A DNA stretch of 44,637 nt, taken from the NCBI GenBank assembly GCA_002385545.1, contig DGDR01000244.1:1-44637 (forward strand). The letters run 5' to 3'. Origin of the DNA: Clostridium sp. UBA3947 (lineage in GTDB: Bacteria > Bacillota > Clostridia > Clostridiales > Clostridiaceae). The position numbers and the translations under genes were made by a program. Below, piece by piece: positions 1 through 8,151 of the stretch. Each line of letters starts with the position of its first letter. Within the stretch, counting starts at the first letter, position 1. Under the pieces are notes generated by a model. It was given only the letters and a program-made list of their open reading frames with translations. It did not search any database and was not told where the DNA came from.

Positions 1-4
1 ATGT

Positions 5-32
5 TTGACAAACCAACAATTTTTTCTTTAAT
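5..32 (+). promoter_or_regulatory. Candidate sigma-A promoter upstream of sipL
   Basis: TTGACA at 5-10 is followed after 16 bases by TTTAAT at 27-32. The -35 is perfect and the -10 is moderate. It could drive sipL, but a sigma-E-like candidate lies closer to the gene, so the real start point is unresolved. Confidence 0.35.
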
Positions 33-39
33 TATTTAG

Positions 40-70
40 GAATAATTTAATTATTTTCTTTGTATACATA
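40..70 (+). promoter_or_regulatory. Candidate sigma-E-like promoter of sipL
   Basis: GAATAAT (40-46) resembles the sigma-E -35 box KMATATT, and TATACATA (63-70) resembles the -10 box CATACA-T. The 16-base spacing is a little long. Mother-cell expression would be expected for a coat morphogenetic gene. This is motif matching by eye only. Confidence 0.35.
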
Positions 71-98
71 GTTTAGTAGGTATTATAGGAGGTATAGT

Positions 99-1655
99 AT
101 GGCTACGGTAGAGCTAATAAAAGAGAATATAGAATATGAGCAGCTACTAGGAGAAAATTTTTCTGATACTGTAATTAAGGGAGAATATCTTATTCCCGAT
201 ACTCATCCAGATGTAGTAAAAATATTAATGGTAGATGTTAAACCTTCAGTAATTTCAAAAGAAACTATGCAAGATAAGGTTTATGTAGAAGGACAGGTCT
301 TTTACAATGTTATTTACTTAGCAAAGGAAGAAGAGGGGTTGGGAGTTTACAATGTAAACTACACCGATAGCTTTTCAAATTATGTTGACATACCCAATGC
401 AGAGCATAAGATGTTCTGTGAAGCGGAATGTTATGTTGAACATATGGATTCTAACCTAATTAATGAAAGAAAGGTTGGAATTAGCGGTATAATTAAAATA
501 AAGGCATCGGTTTATAAAAATTATAATTTTGAAGTAGTTAAGTCTATGGATAAAGATGATGATGTGCAAATGCTAAAGTATCCAACGGTTGTAGATAAGG
601 TTCTAGGTAATAGCTTTACAGATCTGGTGGTTAAGACACAGATTAGAATACCTATGGATAAGCCACAGGTTGGAAAGGTGTTAAAGTGCGATGTAAACCT
701 TCATAAAAAAGAAGTTAAATTAGGCGAAGGTAGGATTCAGGTTTCAGCATTTGCTAATGTAAAGCTAATGTACAGAGGTAAAGGTGAAAAAACCTTAGTA
801 TGTCTTGAAGATGATGTGTTTATAAGCAAGGAGCTTGAATTAGAAGGAGTATTGCCTTCAATGGTAGCCTTTGTTGATTTTAAAGTGGAATCAATGGATT
901 ACGATATAAAGGAAGATGACCTAGGGGAGGATAGGATAGTAGATATTGAAGCCATAGCAAATGCAGTTGTTAAGGTTCAATACAAGGAAGAAATAGACAT
1001 GATAGAAGATGCCTATTCACCAAAGGTAGTTATGGACATGATAAGAAAGACCTATAACTTAAATGTACTTCAAGGAACAAATCATGCAGAAACTATAGTA
1101 AAAGAAAATATTGAAGCGGAAAGTAGCCCAGCAAACATTATTATGAGCCAGGGCGATGTCATGGTTACAGATAAAAAGATAGTAGAAGACAAGGTAATGA
1201 TAGATGGTATTGTTAAGGTAGATATTTTATTCTCAACTAATTCTGAAGAGGAAGAGTTTAGTACTATATCTGAAGAACTGCCCTTTAGCTGTTCTGTAGA
1301 TATAGAAGGCTCAAAAATAGATATGGAATGTATGGCAAAGGCTAATTTGGAGAATTTGGAAGCTTCTGTTGAAGCTAATACCATTGCAGTTAAGGCTGTT
1401 GTAAATGTTGAGGCTAGAGTTAATTATTCCATAGAAAAAGATTTTCTTGTTGATATTGCTGTAGCAGATGAGGAAGTACCCTTAAAGAAGGCCAGTGTAA
1501 CCATCTATGTGGTTCAACCAGGTGATACCCTTTGGAAGATTGCAAAAAGGTACTACACTACTATTGATGAAATTGTTAGAGTTAACAACATAGAAAACCC
1601 AGACTTAATATATCCTAACGATAAGTTAATTATTCCGGGAAGAGCCATTGTTTAA
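99..1655 (+). CDS. sipL: SipL-like spore coat/cortex morphogenetic protein (SPOCS repeats plus LysM)
   Basis: The 518-residue product carries repeated SPOCS (DUF3794) units over roughly residues 30-420 and a C-terminal LysM domain at about residues 469-515 (VVQPGDTLWKIAKRYY...). This architecture and length match SipL of Clostridioides difficile, which binds the coat ATPase SpoIVA through its LysM region in the mother cell and is needed to localise the coat around the forespore. There is no signal peptide or membrane helix, as expected for a mother-cell cytosolic protein. The ATG follows ATAGGAGGT at good spacing. The gene stands alone, separated from cphB by two hairpins. Family identity is firm; orthology to SipL rather than another SPOCS-LysM protein is inferred from the architecture. 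Confidence 0.85.
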   Translation: MATVELIKENIEYEQLLGENFSDTVIKGEYLIPDTHPDVVKILMVDVKPSVISKETMQDKVYVEGQVFYNVIYLAKEEEGLGVYNVNYTDSFSNYVDIPNAEHKMFCEAECYVEHMDSNLINERKVGISGIIKIKASVYKNYNFEVVKSMDKDDDVQMLKYPTVVDKVLGNSFTDLVVKTQIRIPMDKPQVGKVLKCDVNLHKKEVKLGEGRIQVSAFANVKLMYRGKGEKTLVCLEDDVFISKELELEGVLPSMVAFVDFKVESMDYDIKEDDLGEDRIVDIEAIANAVVKVQYKEEIDMIEDAYSPKVVMDMIRKTYNLNVLQGTNHAETIVKENIEAESSPANIIMSQGDVMVTDKKIVEDKVMIDGIVKVDILFSTNSEEEEFSTISEELPFSCSVDIEGSKIDMECMAKANLENLEASVEANTIAVKAVVNVEARVNYSIEKDFLVDIAVADEEVPLKKASVTIYVVQPGDTLWKIAKRYYTTIDEIVRVNNIENPDLIYPNDKLIIPGRAIV

Positions 1656-1688
1656 TGATAAGGCTATTAATGTAGGAGCCTTTATCAT
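1656..1688 (+). other. Inverted repeat directly after the sipL stop codon
   Basis: TGATAAGGCT (1656-1665) can pair with AGCCTTTATCA (1678-1688) with one bulge. No T-run follows, so it is not a typical intrinsic terminator. It may protect the sipL 3' end ahead of the terminator at 1716. Confidence 0.45.
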
Positions 1689-1715
1689 GAAAAATGGTAA
1701 GCCCTATATTATAAT

Positions 1716-1753
1716 GGTGTCTTAAAAAATTAGGACACCTTATATATTTTTTT
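1716..1753 (+). terminator. Intrinsic terminator after sipL
   Basis: GGTGTCTTAA pairs with TTAGGACACC (one G-T pair, four-base loop), and a T-rich tail ends in seven Ts at 1747-1753. Confidence 0.8.
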
Positions 1754-1807
1754 GAAAATTACTAATAATAATTGGTGTAGTGTATCAGCTAGATGGCTCT
1801 ATAGATT

Positions 1808-1837
1808 TTGAATAAGTAAAAAGCTATTGGATACAAT
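1808..1837 (+). promoter_or_regulatory. Candidate promoter of cphB-cphA (sigma-A or sigma-E-like)
   Basis: It reads as sigma-A (TTGAAT 1808-1813, 18-base spacer, TACAAT 1832-1837) or as sigma-E (GAATAAG 1810-1816, 13-base spacer, GATACAAT 1830-1837, seven of eight matches to CATACAAT). Either way transcription would start near 1844. An ATG start at 1849 would then have almost no leader, which supports the TTG start at 1867. Confidence 0.45.
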
Positions 1838-1866
1838 AAAAGATACTTATGGGAGGCGGTGGTCCT

Positions 1867-2676
1867 TTGGAAGAAAAGGTTGAAGGAACTTTGATAATAA
1901 TTGGAGGGGCCGAAGATAAAAAGGGAGAAAAGGAAATATTAACAACAGTCAGTTCCAAAATTAATAAAGAAGATGATGAGTTGGTAATAGCTACAGTGGC
2001 TACAGAGTCACCAATAGAAGTAGGAGCTCAGTATAGGACTATATTTGAAGGCTTAGGAGCTCGGAAGGTCAATATATTAAATGTATCTAATAGGGAGGAT
2101 GCTTGTGCTAAGGAAAATCTTGAAATGGTTAAAAAAGCAGCACTAGTGTTTTTTACTGGTGGGGATCAATTAAGAATAACGAGCATTTTGGGAGGTACCC
2201 CTTTATATAATTGCTTCCTTGAGTGTTATGAAGAGGGTTGCGTATTCGTAGGGACATCAGCAGGAGCTTCTGTTATGAGTGAGAACATGATAGTCAATGG
2301 ACCAGACGATGAATCCCCAAAAAAGTGTACCTTAAAAATGGCTCCAGGTCTTGGTTTGGTAAAAGGGGTAATCATTGACCAACATTTTGCTCAAAGAGGC
2401 AGAATAGGCAGGCTTTTAGTAGGAGTGGCGGAAAATCCACAAAGTTTAGGCATAGGCATTGATGAAGATACAGCCATTGAAGTGAATAGCCAAGGTCTTT
2501 TTACGGTTTTAGGCTCAGGGGCTGTTTATGTTATAGATGGCAGTACCATAAGCAGGAGTAATGTATCTGAGCAATATCCTAATGAGGTATTATCTATATT
2601 TGATATAAAGCTACATGTATTAAAATCTGGAGACAGATATGATATAAACTCAAGAACACCTTTTGCAGATGAATAA
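1867..2676 (+). CDS. cphB: Cyanophycinase (peptidase family S51)
   Basis: Cyanophycinase hydrolyses cyanophycin, the Asp-Arg polymer, to beta-Asp-Arg dipeptides. The product has the S51 fold signature: an N-terminal LIIIGGAEDKKG strand, FFTGGDQLRI in the middle and the nucleophile motif VGTSAGAS, whose Ser codon is 2257-2259. At about 269 residues it matches the family. The frame opens at ATG 1849, but GGGAGG at 1850-1855 lies just inside it and would serve as ribosome site for TTG 1867, so I prefer the TTG; the difference is six residues. The gene lies 52 bases upstream of cphA, so the pair forms a synthesis-degradation unit. Enzyme family is confident; the start is less so. Confidence 0.88.
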   Translation: MEEKVEGTLIIIGGAEDKKGEKEILTTVSSKINKEDDELVIATVATESPIEVGAQYRTIFEGLGARKVNILNVSNREDACAKENLEMVKKAALVFFTGGDQLRITSILGGTPLYNCFLECYEEGCVFVGTSAGASVMSENMIVNGPDDESPKKCTLKMAPGLGLVKGVIIDQHFAQRGRIGRLLVGVAENPQSLGIGIDEDTAIEVNSQGLFTVLGSGAVYVIDGSTISRSNVSEQYPNEVLSIFDIKLHVLKSGDRYDINSRTPFADE

Positions 2677-2728
2677 TATTAATAGTTAAGGTTTTTGCTT
2701 GATAAAGCAAGGAGGAAAATAATAACAA

Positions 2729-5353
2729 ATGAAACTCTTAAATTTTCAGGTATTCAATGGAAGAAATATTTATTCTCATAGAAAGTGTATAAGGTTGGAT
2801 GTGGATTTAGAAGGCTACTGTGAAACTCCCAGTAAGGACATAGAGAATTTTAATGAAAGATTATTGCAATTGCTACCGGATTTAAAAAAACATAGATGCG
2901 GAATATACCAAGAGGGTGGCTTTGTTATAAGACTTAATGAAGGTACCTATTTAGCTCATATTTGCGAGCATATTATTATCGCTTTACATAATTTAATTGG
3001 TGTAGATATATCCTTTGGAAAGGCTAGAGAAATTGAAGGGGATCTTTATTATATTATTTTTCAGTATGAATATGAAAAAACAGCCCTTAAGTGTGCTTAT
3101 CTTGCCATAGACCTTATAAATATGTTGATAGGAAAGGTAAGTAATATAGATTTTGATAAGGAGATAAGAGAAATTCAAAATACTCTTAATAAAGAATATA
3201 TGGGGCCTAGTACCGAGGCTATATGTATAGAAGCGAAGAAAAAAGGTATTCCTGTAATAAAATTAGGTGATACAGGGCTTTATCAGTTAGGATATGGAAG
3301 GTACGGGAAAATACTTGAGGCTACTATATGTAGTGATACCAGTGCGGTAGGTGTGGATATTTCCTGTGATAAACTAGCCACAAAGGAAATATTAGCTATG
3401 CATAATTTACCTGTAGCTAAAGGCTATAAAGTAAAGGGAACTGTTGATTTGATGTATTATGCAGATAAAATCGGATATCCAGTAGTGTTAAAGCCCCAAT
3501 TTGGTAATCAAGGTAAAGGAGTAATAGTTAATATTAAAAATCGCTTGGAGCTTATAAAGGCCTATAATTCATTGATTCAAAAATATAAGGATATAGTGAT
3601 TGAAGGATACATACAGGGTAGGGATTATAGGGTTTGCGTAGTAGATGGAAAGGTAGTAGCAGCTGCCCTTAGAATACCTCCTTTCATTGTTGGCGATGGT
3701 CACAAATCTATACAGGAGCTAATTGAGGAATTAAACAAGGATCCTAGAAGAGGGGATGGACATGAAAAGCCCATGACTAGGATAAAAGTTGATGAAGCTA
3801 TGATTTCCTATTTGAAGGAAGCAGGCTATGAACTTGATAGTGTATTAGAAAAGGGTAAAAGTCTTTCTTTGAGAGAAAATGCTAATATTTCAACGGGTGG
3901 TATGGCTATAGATTGTACTGATGAAATATGTGAGGAAAATAAATCAATTTGTGTTAGAGCAGCGGCAGCCTTAGGTCTAAACATTTGTGGCATAGATTTG
4001 TGTTGCTCAGATATTGGAAAATCTATTAGGGAACAGGGAGCTATAGTAGAGATAAATTCAGCACCGGGCATAAGAATGCATTACTATCCCTATAAGGGCA
4101 AAAGACGGGAGGTTGCCAAAGCTATTGTGGATATGCTTTTTCCCAATGGTAAGGCTTCTATACCTATAATATCGGTGACTGGAACTAATGGTAAAACAAC
4201 TACCACAAGGTTAATTGGTCATGTGTTGCAATGTGCTGGCTATAAGGCAGGAATGACTACTACTGGAGGTATTTATATATACAATGAATGTATTGATAAA
4301 GGGGATACTACTGGCTACAACAGTGCGCTTTCTGTTCTCTTAAATAAGGAAGTGGAGGTTGCAGTCCTAGAAACCGCTAGGGGAGGAATAATTAGAAAGG
4401 GCCTGGCCTATGACCTAGCAGATGTGGGAGTTATTACTAATATAACTGAGGATCACTTAGGTATAGATGGAATTAATGATTTGAATAGCTTGGCTCATGT
4501 AAAAGCCCTTGTGGTAGAGGCAGTGAAGGATGAAGGATATGCAGTGATAAATGGAGATGATAAGGTATCTGCAGGGCTGCTAGATAGAATTAAAAGTAAT
4601 TTAGTAATCTTTTCTAAGGACTGTGAAAATCCTCTTTTGCATAAAGCTATTGCCAACGATGGCATAGGAGTATATGTAAAGGACAACTGGATTTATGTGC
4701 AGGAAAAGCATAAGCTTGAAAAAATCATTAAGGTTGAGGATATACCAATAACTATGATGGGGAAGATTAAATTTAATGTGGAAAATAGTCTTGCAGCAGT
4801 AGCAGCTTTGGTTTCTGTAGGGTTACAAAATAAAATTATAAGTAAGGGACTTAGCAGCTTTTTTGGAGATGAGTTCAACAATCCCGGAAGATTTAATGTG
4901 TTTAATGTGAAGGGAGCTAGAGTTATTTTAGATTATGGACACAATAAAGAGGGATATAGGGCAGTAGCAGAGGCCTTGAAGGAAATAAAGCATACTCGAC
5001 TAATTGGTATAATTGGAGTGCCAGGAGATAGACTGGCCGAGGATATAGTAGAGGTAGGTAGAATATCAGGCCAATGCTTTGATTATATTTACATTAAAGA
5101 GGATGATGATAAAAGAGGAAGAAAAGAAGGAGAAGTGGCTGAGTTACTTAAAAAGGGAGTTATGGAGGCAGGACTACTTGATGAAAGTAAGGTAAAAATA
5201 TTAGAAAATGAAAGGGAGGCTCTTGTGGAAGCTTTAGATAATGCCAAGGTAGGGGATGTTATTATGGTATTTTTGGAAAAATATGAGCCTTTATTAGATA
5301 TTGTAAAGAGTCGAATGGAAAGCTCCATGTTGGAGAAGGTGGCAATGGGATAG
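2729..5353 (+). CDS. cphA: Cyanophycin synthetase
   Basis: CphA builds multi-L-arginyl-poly-L-aspartate without a ribosome, using ATP to add Asp to the backbone and Arg to its side chains. The 874-residue product has the full three-part layout: an N-terminal domain (about 1-160), an ATP-grasp domain (about 215-470, with YPVVLKPQFGNQGKG and EINSAPGIRMHYYP) and a Mur-ligase-like domain beginning at the P-loop GTNGKTTTTRL (from residue 485). Length equals that of known CphA. A GGAGG lies 13 bases before the ATG, slightly far. Directly behind cphB and next to sipL, it suggests a role in sporulating cells; published work in C. perfringens, as I recall it, links cyanophycin to spore assembly. Confidence 0.92.
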   Translation: MKLLNFQVFNGRNIYSHRKCIRLDVDLEGYCETPSKDIENFNERLLQLLPDLKKHRCGIYQEGGFVIRLNEGTYLAHICEHIIIALHNLIGVDISFGKAREIEGDLYYIIFQYEYEKTALKCAYLAIDLINMLIGKVSNIDFDKEIREIQNTLNKEYMGPSTEAICIEAKKKGIPVIKLGDTGLYQLGYGRYGKILEATICSDTSAVGVDISCDKLATKEILAMHNLPVAKGYKVKGTVDLMYYADKIGYPVVLKPQFGNQGKGVIVNIKNRLELIKAYNSLIQKYKDIVIEGYIQGRDYRVCVVDGKVVAAALRIPPFIVGDGHKSIQELIEELNKDPRRGDGHEKPMTRIKVDEAMISYLKEAGYELDSVLEKGKSLSLRENANISTGGMAIDCTDEICEENKSICVRAAAALGLNICGIDLCCSDIGKSIREQGAIVEINSAPGIRMHYYPYKGKRREVAKAIVDMLFPNGKASIPIISVTGTNGKTTTTRLIGHVLQCAGYKAGMTTTGGIYIYNECIDKGDTTGYNSALSVLLNKEVEVAVLETARGGIIRKGLAYDLADVGVITNITEDHLGIDGINDLNSLAHVKALVVEAVKDEGYAVINGDDKVSAGLLDRIKSNLVIFSKDCENPLLHKAIANDGIGVYVKDNWIYVQEKHKLEKIIKVEDIPITMMGKIKFNVENSLAAVAALVSVGLQNKIISKGLSSFFGDEFNNPGRFNVFNVKGARVILDYGHNKEGYRAVAEALKEIKHTRLIGIIGVPGDRLAEDIVEVGRISGQCFDYIYIKEDDDKRGRKEGEVAELLKKGVMEAGLLDESKVKILENEREALVEALDNAKVGDVIMVFLEKYEPLLDIVKSRMESSMLEKVAMG

Positions 5354-5377
5354 TAACTTTTCATCTTTACATTTCCT

Positions 5378-5421
5378 GCAATTTTAATCATAATGGATTT
5401 ATATACTTATGATTTAATTGC
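5378..5421 (+). other. Hairpin in the ispE leader
   Basis: GCAATTTTAATCATAA (5378-5393) pairs with TTATGATTTAATTGC (5407-5421) with one bulge. The ribosome site GTGGAGG starts right after it at 5423. No T-run follows. It could be an inefficient cphA 3' end or a translation control element for ispE. Confidence 0.45.
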
Positions 5422-5434
5422 GTGGAGGTAAAAT

Positions 5435-6277
5435 ATGTTAGTTAAAGCCTATGCAAAGATTAATATATCTTTGGATGTAGTTGGTAAGCGGGAGGACGGT
5501 TACCATCTGTTAGAAATGATTATGCAAAATATCGAGCTTTACGACTTGATAGATATCACAAAGAGTGATTCAGGTATAGAAATTAAATGCAACGTCCCCT
5601 ATATTCCTACCGATGAAAGAAACTTGGCCTATAAAGCAGCAAGGCTTTTTATGGATACTTATGGAATAAAGGGTGGAGTATCCATCAATATAAGAAAGAA
5701 CATCCCTGTAGCAGCAGGTTTGGCTGGTGGAAGCTCCAATGCTGCTGCAGTTTTAAGAGCAATGAGGGATATATATCAAGTGAAGGCTACCGATGAAGAA
5801 TTAACTAAACTAGCAGTTCAGATTGGTGCAGATGTACCCTACTGCTTAATTGGAGGTACAGCTTTGTGCACTGGTATTGGAGAAATAGTTAAGCCCTTAA
5901 AGCCTTTTAAAAACCATATTTTAGTAGTGGTTAAACCTAACTTTGGCGTTTCAACCAAAGAGGTATATGGAGCCTTGGATATTAATAAAATTAACCTTCA
6001 TCCAAAAACTACAGATATTATTAAGGCTATAGAAAGAAATGACTTAGAAGACACTGCGGCGTTAATGAAAAATGTTTTGGAGAATGTTACCTTGAAAAAG
6101 CATTATATACTAAAGGAAATTAAAAAGGAAATGGTTAAGCAAGGTGCCTTAAACGCCTTAATGAGCGGTAGTGGCCCTACCGTATTTGCCTTTTTCAATG
6201 ACATGCTGAAGGCACAAAGATGCTTTGAAAGAATGAAGGAAAGATACACAGAGGTATTCATAACTCGTACCATATAA
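5435..6277 (+). CDS. ispE: 4-diphosphocytidyl-2-C-methyl-D-erythritol kinase
   Basis: IspE phosphorylates 4-diphosphocytidyl-2-C-methylerythritol with ATP in the MEP route to isoprenoids. The 280-residue product starts with the family pattern AYAKINISLDVVGKREDGYH, has the GHMP-kinase ATP loop PVAAGLAGGSSNAAA (about residues 90-105) and the C-terminal LMSGSGPTVFAFF motif. Length is typical. The ATG follows GTGGAGGTAAAAT. Its place between cyanophycin and germination genes reflects general clostridial gene order rather than shared function. Confidence 0.95.
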   Translation: MLVKAYAKINISLDVVGKREDGYHLLEMIMQNIELYDLIDITKSDSGIEIKCNVPYIPTDERNLAYKAARLFMDTYGIKGGVSINIRKNIPVAAGLAGGSSNAAAVLRAMRDIYQVKATDEELTKLAVQIGADVPYCLIGGTALCTGIGEIVKPLKPFKNHILVVVKPNFGVSTKEVYGALDINKINLHPKTTDIIKAIERNDLEDTAALMKNVLENVTLKKHYILKEIKKEMVKQGALNALMSGSGPTVFAFFNDMLKAQRCFERMKERYTEVFITRTI

Positions 6278-6295
6278 CAATTTAAAATTATAATT

Positions 6296-6323
6296 AAAAA
6301 TTCAGCCCACCGCTGAATTTTTT
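6296..6323 (+). terminator. Intrinsic terminator after ispE
   Basis: AAAATTCAGC and GCTGAATTTT form a stem around a short CCACC loop, followed by further Ts. Confidence 0.8.
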
Positions 6324-6331
6324 GTTTAATA

Positions 6332-6380
6332 GCTGAAATCTAATTTCTATTATCTAACTTCCAGCCTCTATATTCTAACT
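6332..6380 (+). repeat. Degenerate heptamer repeat, block A (7 units)
   Basis: Seven 7-base units run in phase, most of the form TCTANNN (TCTAATT, TCTATTA, TCTAACT and so on). The block sits between the ispE terminator and the germination operon. Related blocks are at 17591, 30067, 37074 and 39253. Confidence 0.7.
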
Positions 6381-6471
6381 CATGAATATTTTTCCCCTAT
6401 AAAGATAAAAATAAAATGCAACATAGTATTTATCTAGAGTTCAGTGCTTTTAGGAGAAAGGTTGAGTTTTT

Positions 6472-6663
6472 ATGATTTTAGGGCTTTTTAATGAGTATTT
6501 TCTTGGTTTAGTTATTATACTTAGTCTGCAGGTTATTTTATATGATGGTAGGGAATTTTTGAATAGAAATCAAGTGAAAAAGGCTAAGAAAGCAAGGTTT
6601 ATAGGGGTTTTATATATAGGAATAGCTTTCCTTTTATATTTGTGCAATAAGATAAAGGGGTGA
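6472..6663 (+). CDS. Small two-helix membrane protein, GerD-subunit-like
   Basis: A 63-residue protein with two hydrophobic helices (about residues 8-22 and 43-58) separated by a basic stretch (NRNQVKKAKKARF). It opens the germinant-receptor operon, its TGA lying in the ribosome site of the next gene. Bacillus germinant-receptor operons carry comparable 2-helix 'D subunits' of about 65-75 residues that modulate receptor activity, so a similar role is a reasonable inference. I do not see sequence motifs that prove it. AGGAGAAAGG precedes the ATG by about ten bases. Confidence 0.7.
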   Translation: MILGLFNEYFLGLVIILSLQVILYDGREFLNRNQVKKAKKARFIGVLYIGIAFLLYLCNKIKG

Positions 6664-6669
6664 GTTTTT

Positions 6670-8130
6670 TTGAAGGAAGTACTTAGGAAGACTATCTATG
6701 CTGATTTAGAAGATAATTATGAATACTTAAAGGATTTGTTTAAGAATGATACAGATGTAATATTTAGAAGGTTCTACGTTGGCCCTTGGGAAGCAGCTAT
6801 CATTTATATTGAGGGCTTGGCGGACAAAAACCTACTTAATGATTTTGTTATGGAAACCCTAATGATTTTTGGAGATCGACCTCATAAGATTGAAGAAATA
6901 AAGGATACTTTACTTACAGTTACTGATATTAGTGAGAAAAATGAGCTAGATGAAGCAATAAATGCCTTGCTTTCAGGGGACACAATTTTGATGTTTGATG
7001 GTATTGAAGTAGCCTATATTATAGCTACTAGAGCTTGGCCTGCAAGAGGCGTGTCGGAGCCTACAAGTGAAAGTGTTTTAAGAGGGCCCAAAGAGGCTTT
7101 GGTTGAAACTATGAGATTTAACACTGCCCTTGTTAGAAGAAGATTAAGAGACAGTAGATTAAAGGTTGAAAGTACTAAAGTAGGTGTTAGATCCAAGACA
7201 GATATAGCTATTATGTACATTGAGGATATTGTAAATCAAGATGTACTAACTCAGGTTAGAGAAAAGCTAGATAAAATCCAAATAGATGCAATCTTAGATA
7301 GTGGCTACATAGAACAGCTTTTGGAAGGGAGCAGGTGGTCCATATTTCCGCAGGTACAGAGCACTGAAAGGCCAGATGTGGTAGCGGCAGCCCTATTAGA
7401 AGGAAGGGTAGCCTTGATTGTAGACAATACTCCCTTTTGCGTTTTAGTTCCTACTACTTTAGCGGCCTTGTTCCAATCTCCAGATGATTACAACCAAAGA
7501 TGGTTATATGCTTCTACTATTAGATTAGTAAGGTTCATAGCCATACTGTTGTCTATTATTTTGCCTGCGATATATGTATCTGTTACTTCTTTTCATACAG
7601 CTATTTTACCGACAAGATTACTTTATGCTATAGCTGCCTCTAGAGAAGGCGTACCTTTTCCAGCTTTTATTGAGACATTAATCATGGAAGTCAGTATGGC
7701 CTTATTGGTAGAGGCAGTTTTACGATTGCCCAGTGGACTTGGCTCTACTATAGGTATTGTAGGTGGTCTGATTATCGGTCAGGCAGCAGTAACAGCGGGA
7801 ATTGTTAGTCCTGCTATGATAATTATTGTATCTCTAACCTCCTTAACTACCTTCATAACACCAAGTTATGAAGTAATATCTTCACAGAGGATTATTAGGT
7901 TAGCGTTAATTGTTGCAGCATCAATCATAGGCTTTTACGGAATTATGCTAATGTTAATAGTTTTCTTAATTCATCTTATTAAACTTGAGAGCTTTGGTGT
8001 GCCATATATGGCACCAGCAGTTAACACTAGAAGCAGCGATTTGAAAGACCTCTTTATTAGAGCGCCGTTGCAATTTTTTAAGAAAAGACCTGCATACATT
8101 AATCCTCAGGATAAGATTAGACAAAAGTAA
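6670..8130 (+). CDS. gerKA: Spore germination protein, GerA/GerKA family (A subunit)
   Basis: This is the A subunit of an inner-membrane germinant receptor that senses nutrients and triggers spore germination. The 486-residue product has the GerA-family layout: a soluble N-terminal half (about 1-240) with GDTILMFDG and ARAWPARGVSEP-type motifs (here ATRAWPARGVSEP), then a membrane half with about five helices including VSVTSFHTAILPT and PSGLGSTIGIVGGLIIGQAAV. The start is TTG at 6670, with GGGGTG seven bases upstream. It lies six bases after the small two-helix gene and 21 before the B subunit. The ligand cannot be read from the sequence; the gerK name reflects clostridial usage. Confidence 0.9.
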   Translation: MKEVLRKTIYADLEDNYEYLKDLFKNDTDVIFRRFYVGPWEAAIIYIEGLADKNLLNDFVMETLMIFGDRPHKIEEIKDTLLTVTDISEKNELDEAINALLSGDTILMFDGIEVAYIIATRAWPARGVSEPTSESVLRGPKEALVETMRFNTALVRRRLRDSRLKVESTKVGVRSKTDIAIMYIEDIVNQDVLTQVREKLDKIQIDAILDSGYIEQLLEGSRWSIFPQVQSTERPDVVAAALLEGRVALIVDNTPFCVLVPTTLAALFQSPDDYNQRWLYASTIRLVRFIAILLSIILPAIYVSVTSFHTAILPTRLLYAIAASREGVPFPAFIETLIMEVSMALLVEAVLRLPSGLGSTIGIVGGLIIGQAAVTAGIVSPAMIIIVSLTSLTTFITPSYEVISSQRIIRLALIVAASIIGFYGIMLMLIVFLIHLIKLESFGVPYMAPAVNTRSSDLKDLFIRAPLQFFKKRPAYINPQDKIRQK

Positions 8131-8151
8131 TATGATTGTGGAGGAATGACA

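Noticed and set aside
1..39. A 12-codon open frame starting at the first base
   Set aside because: It has no visible ribosome site because the window begins there, and TTGACA inside it reads better as a promoter element.
6332..6380. CRISPR array as explanation for the short repeats
   Set aside because: Units are 7 bases, directly adjacent, degenerate and without unique spacers; no cas genes are nearby.
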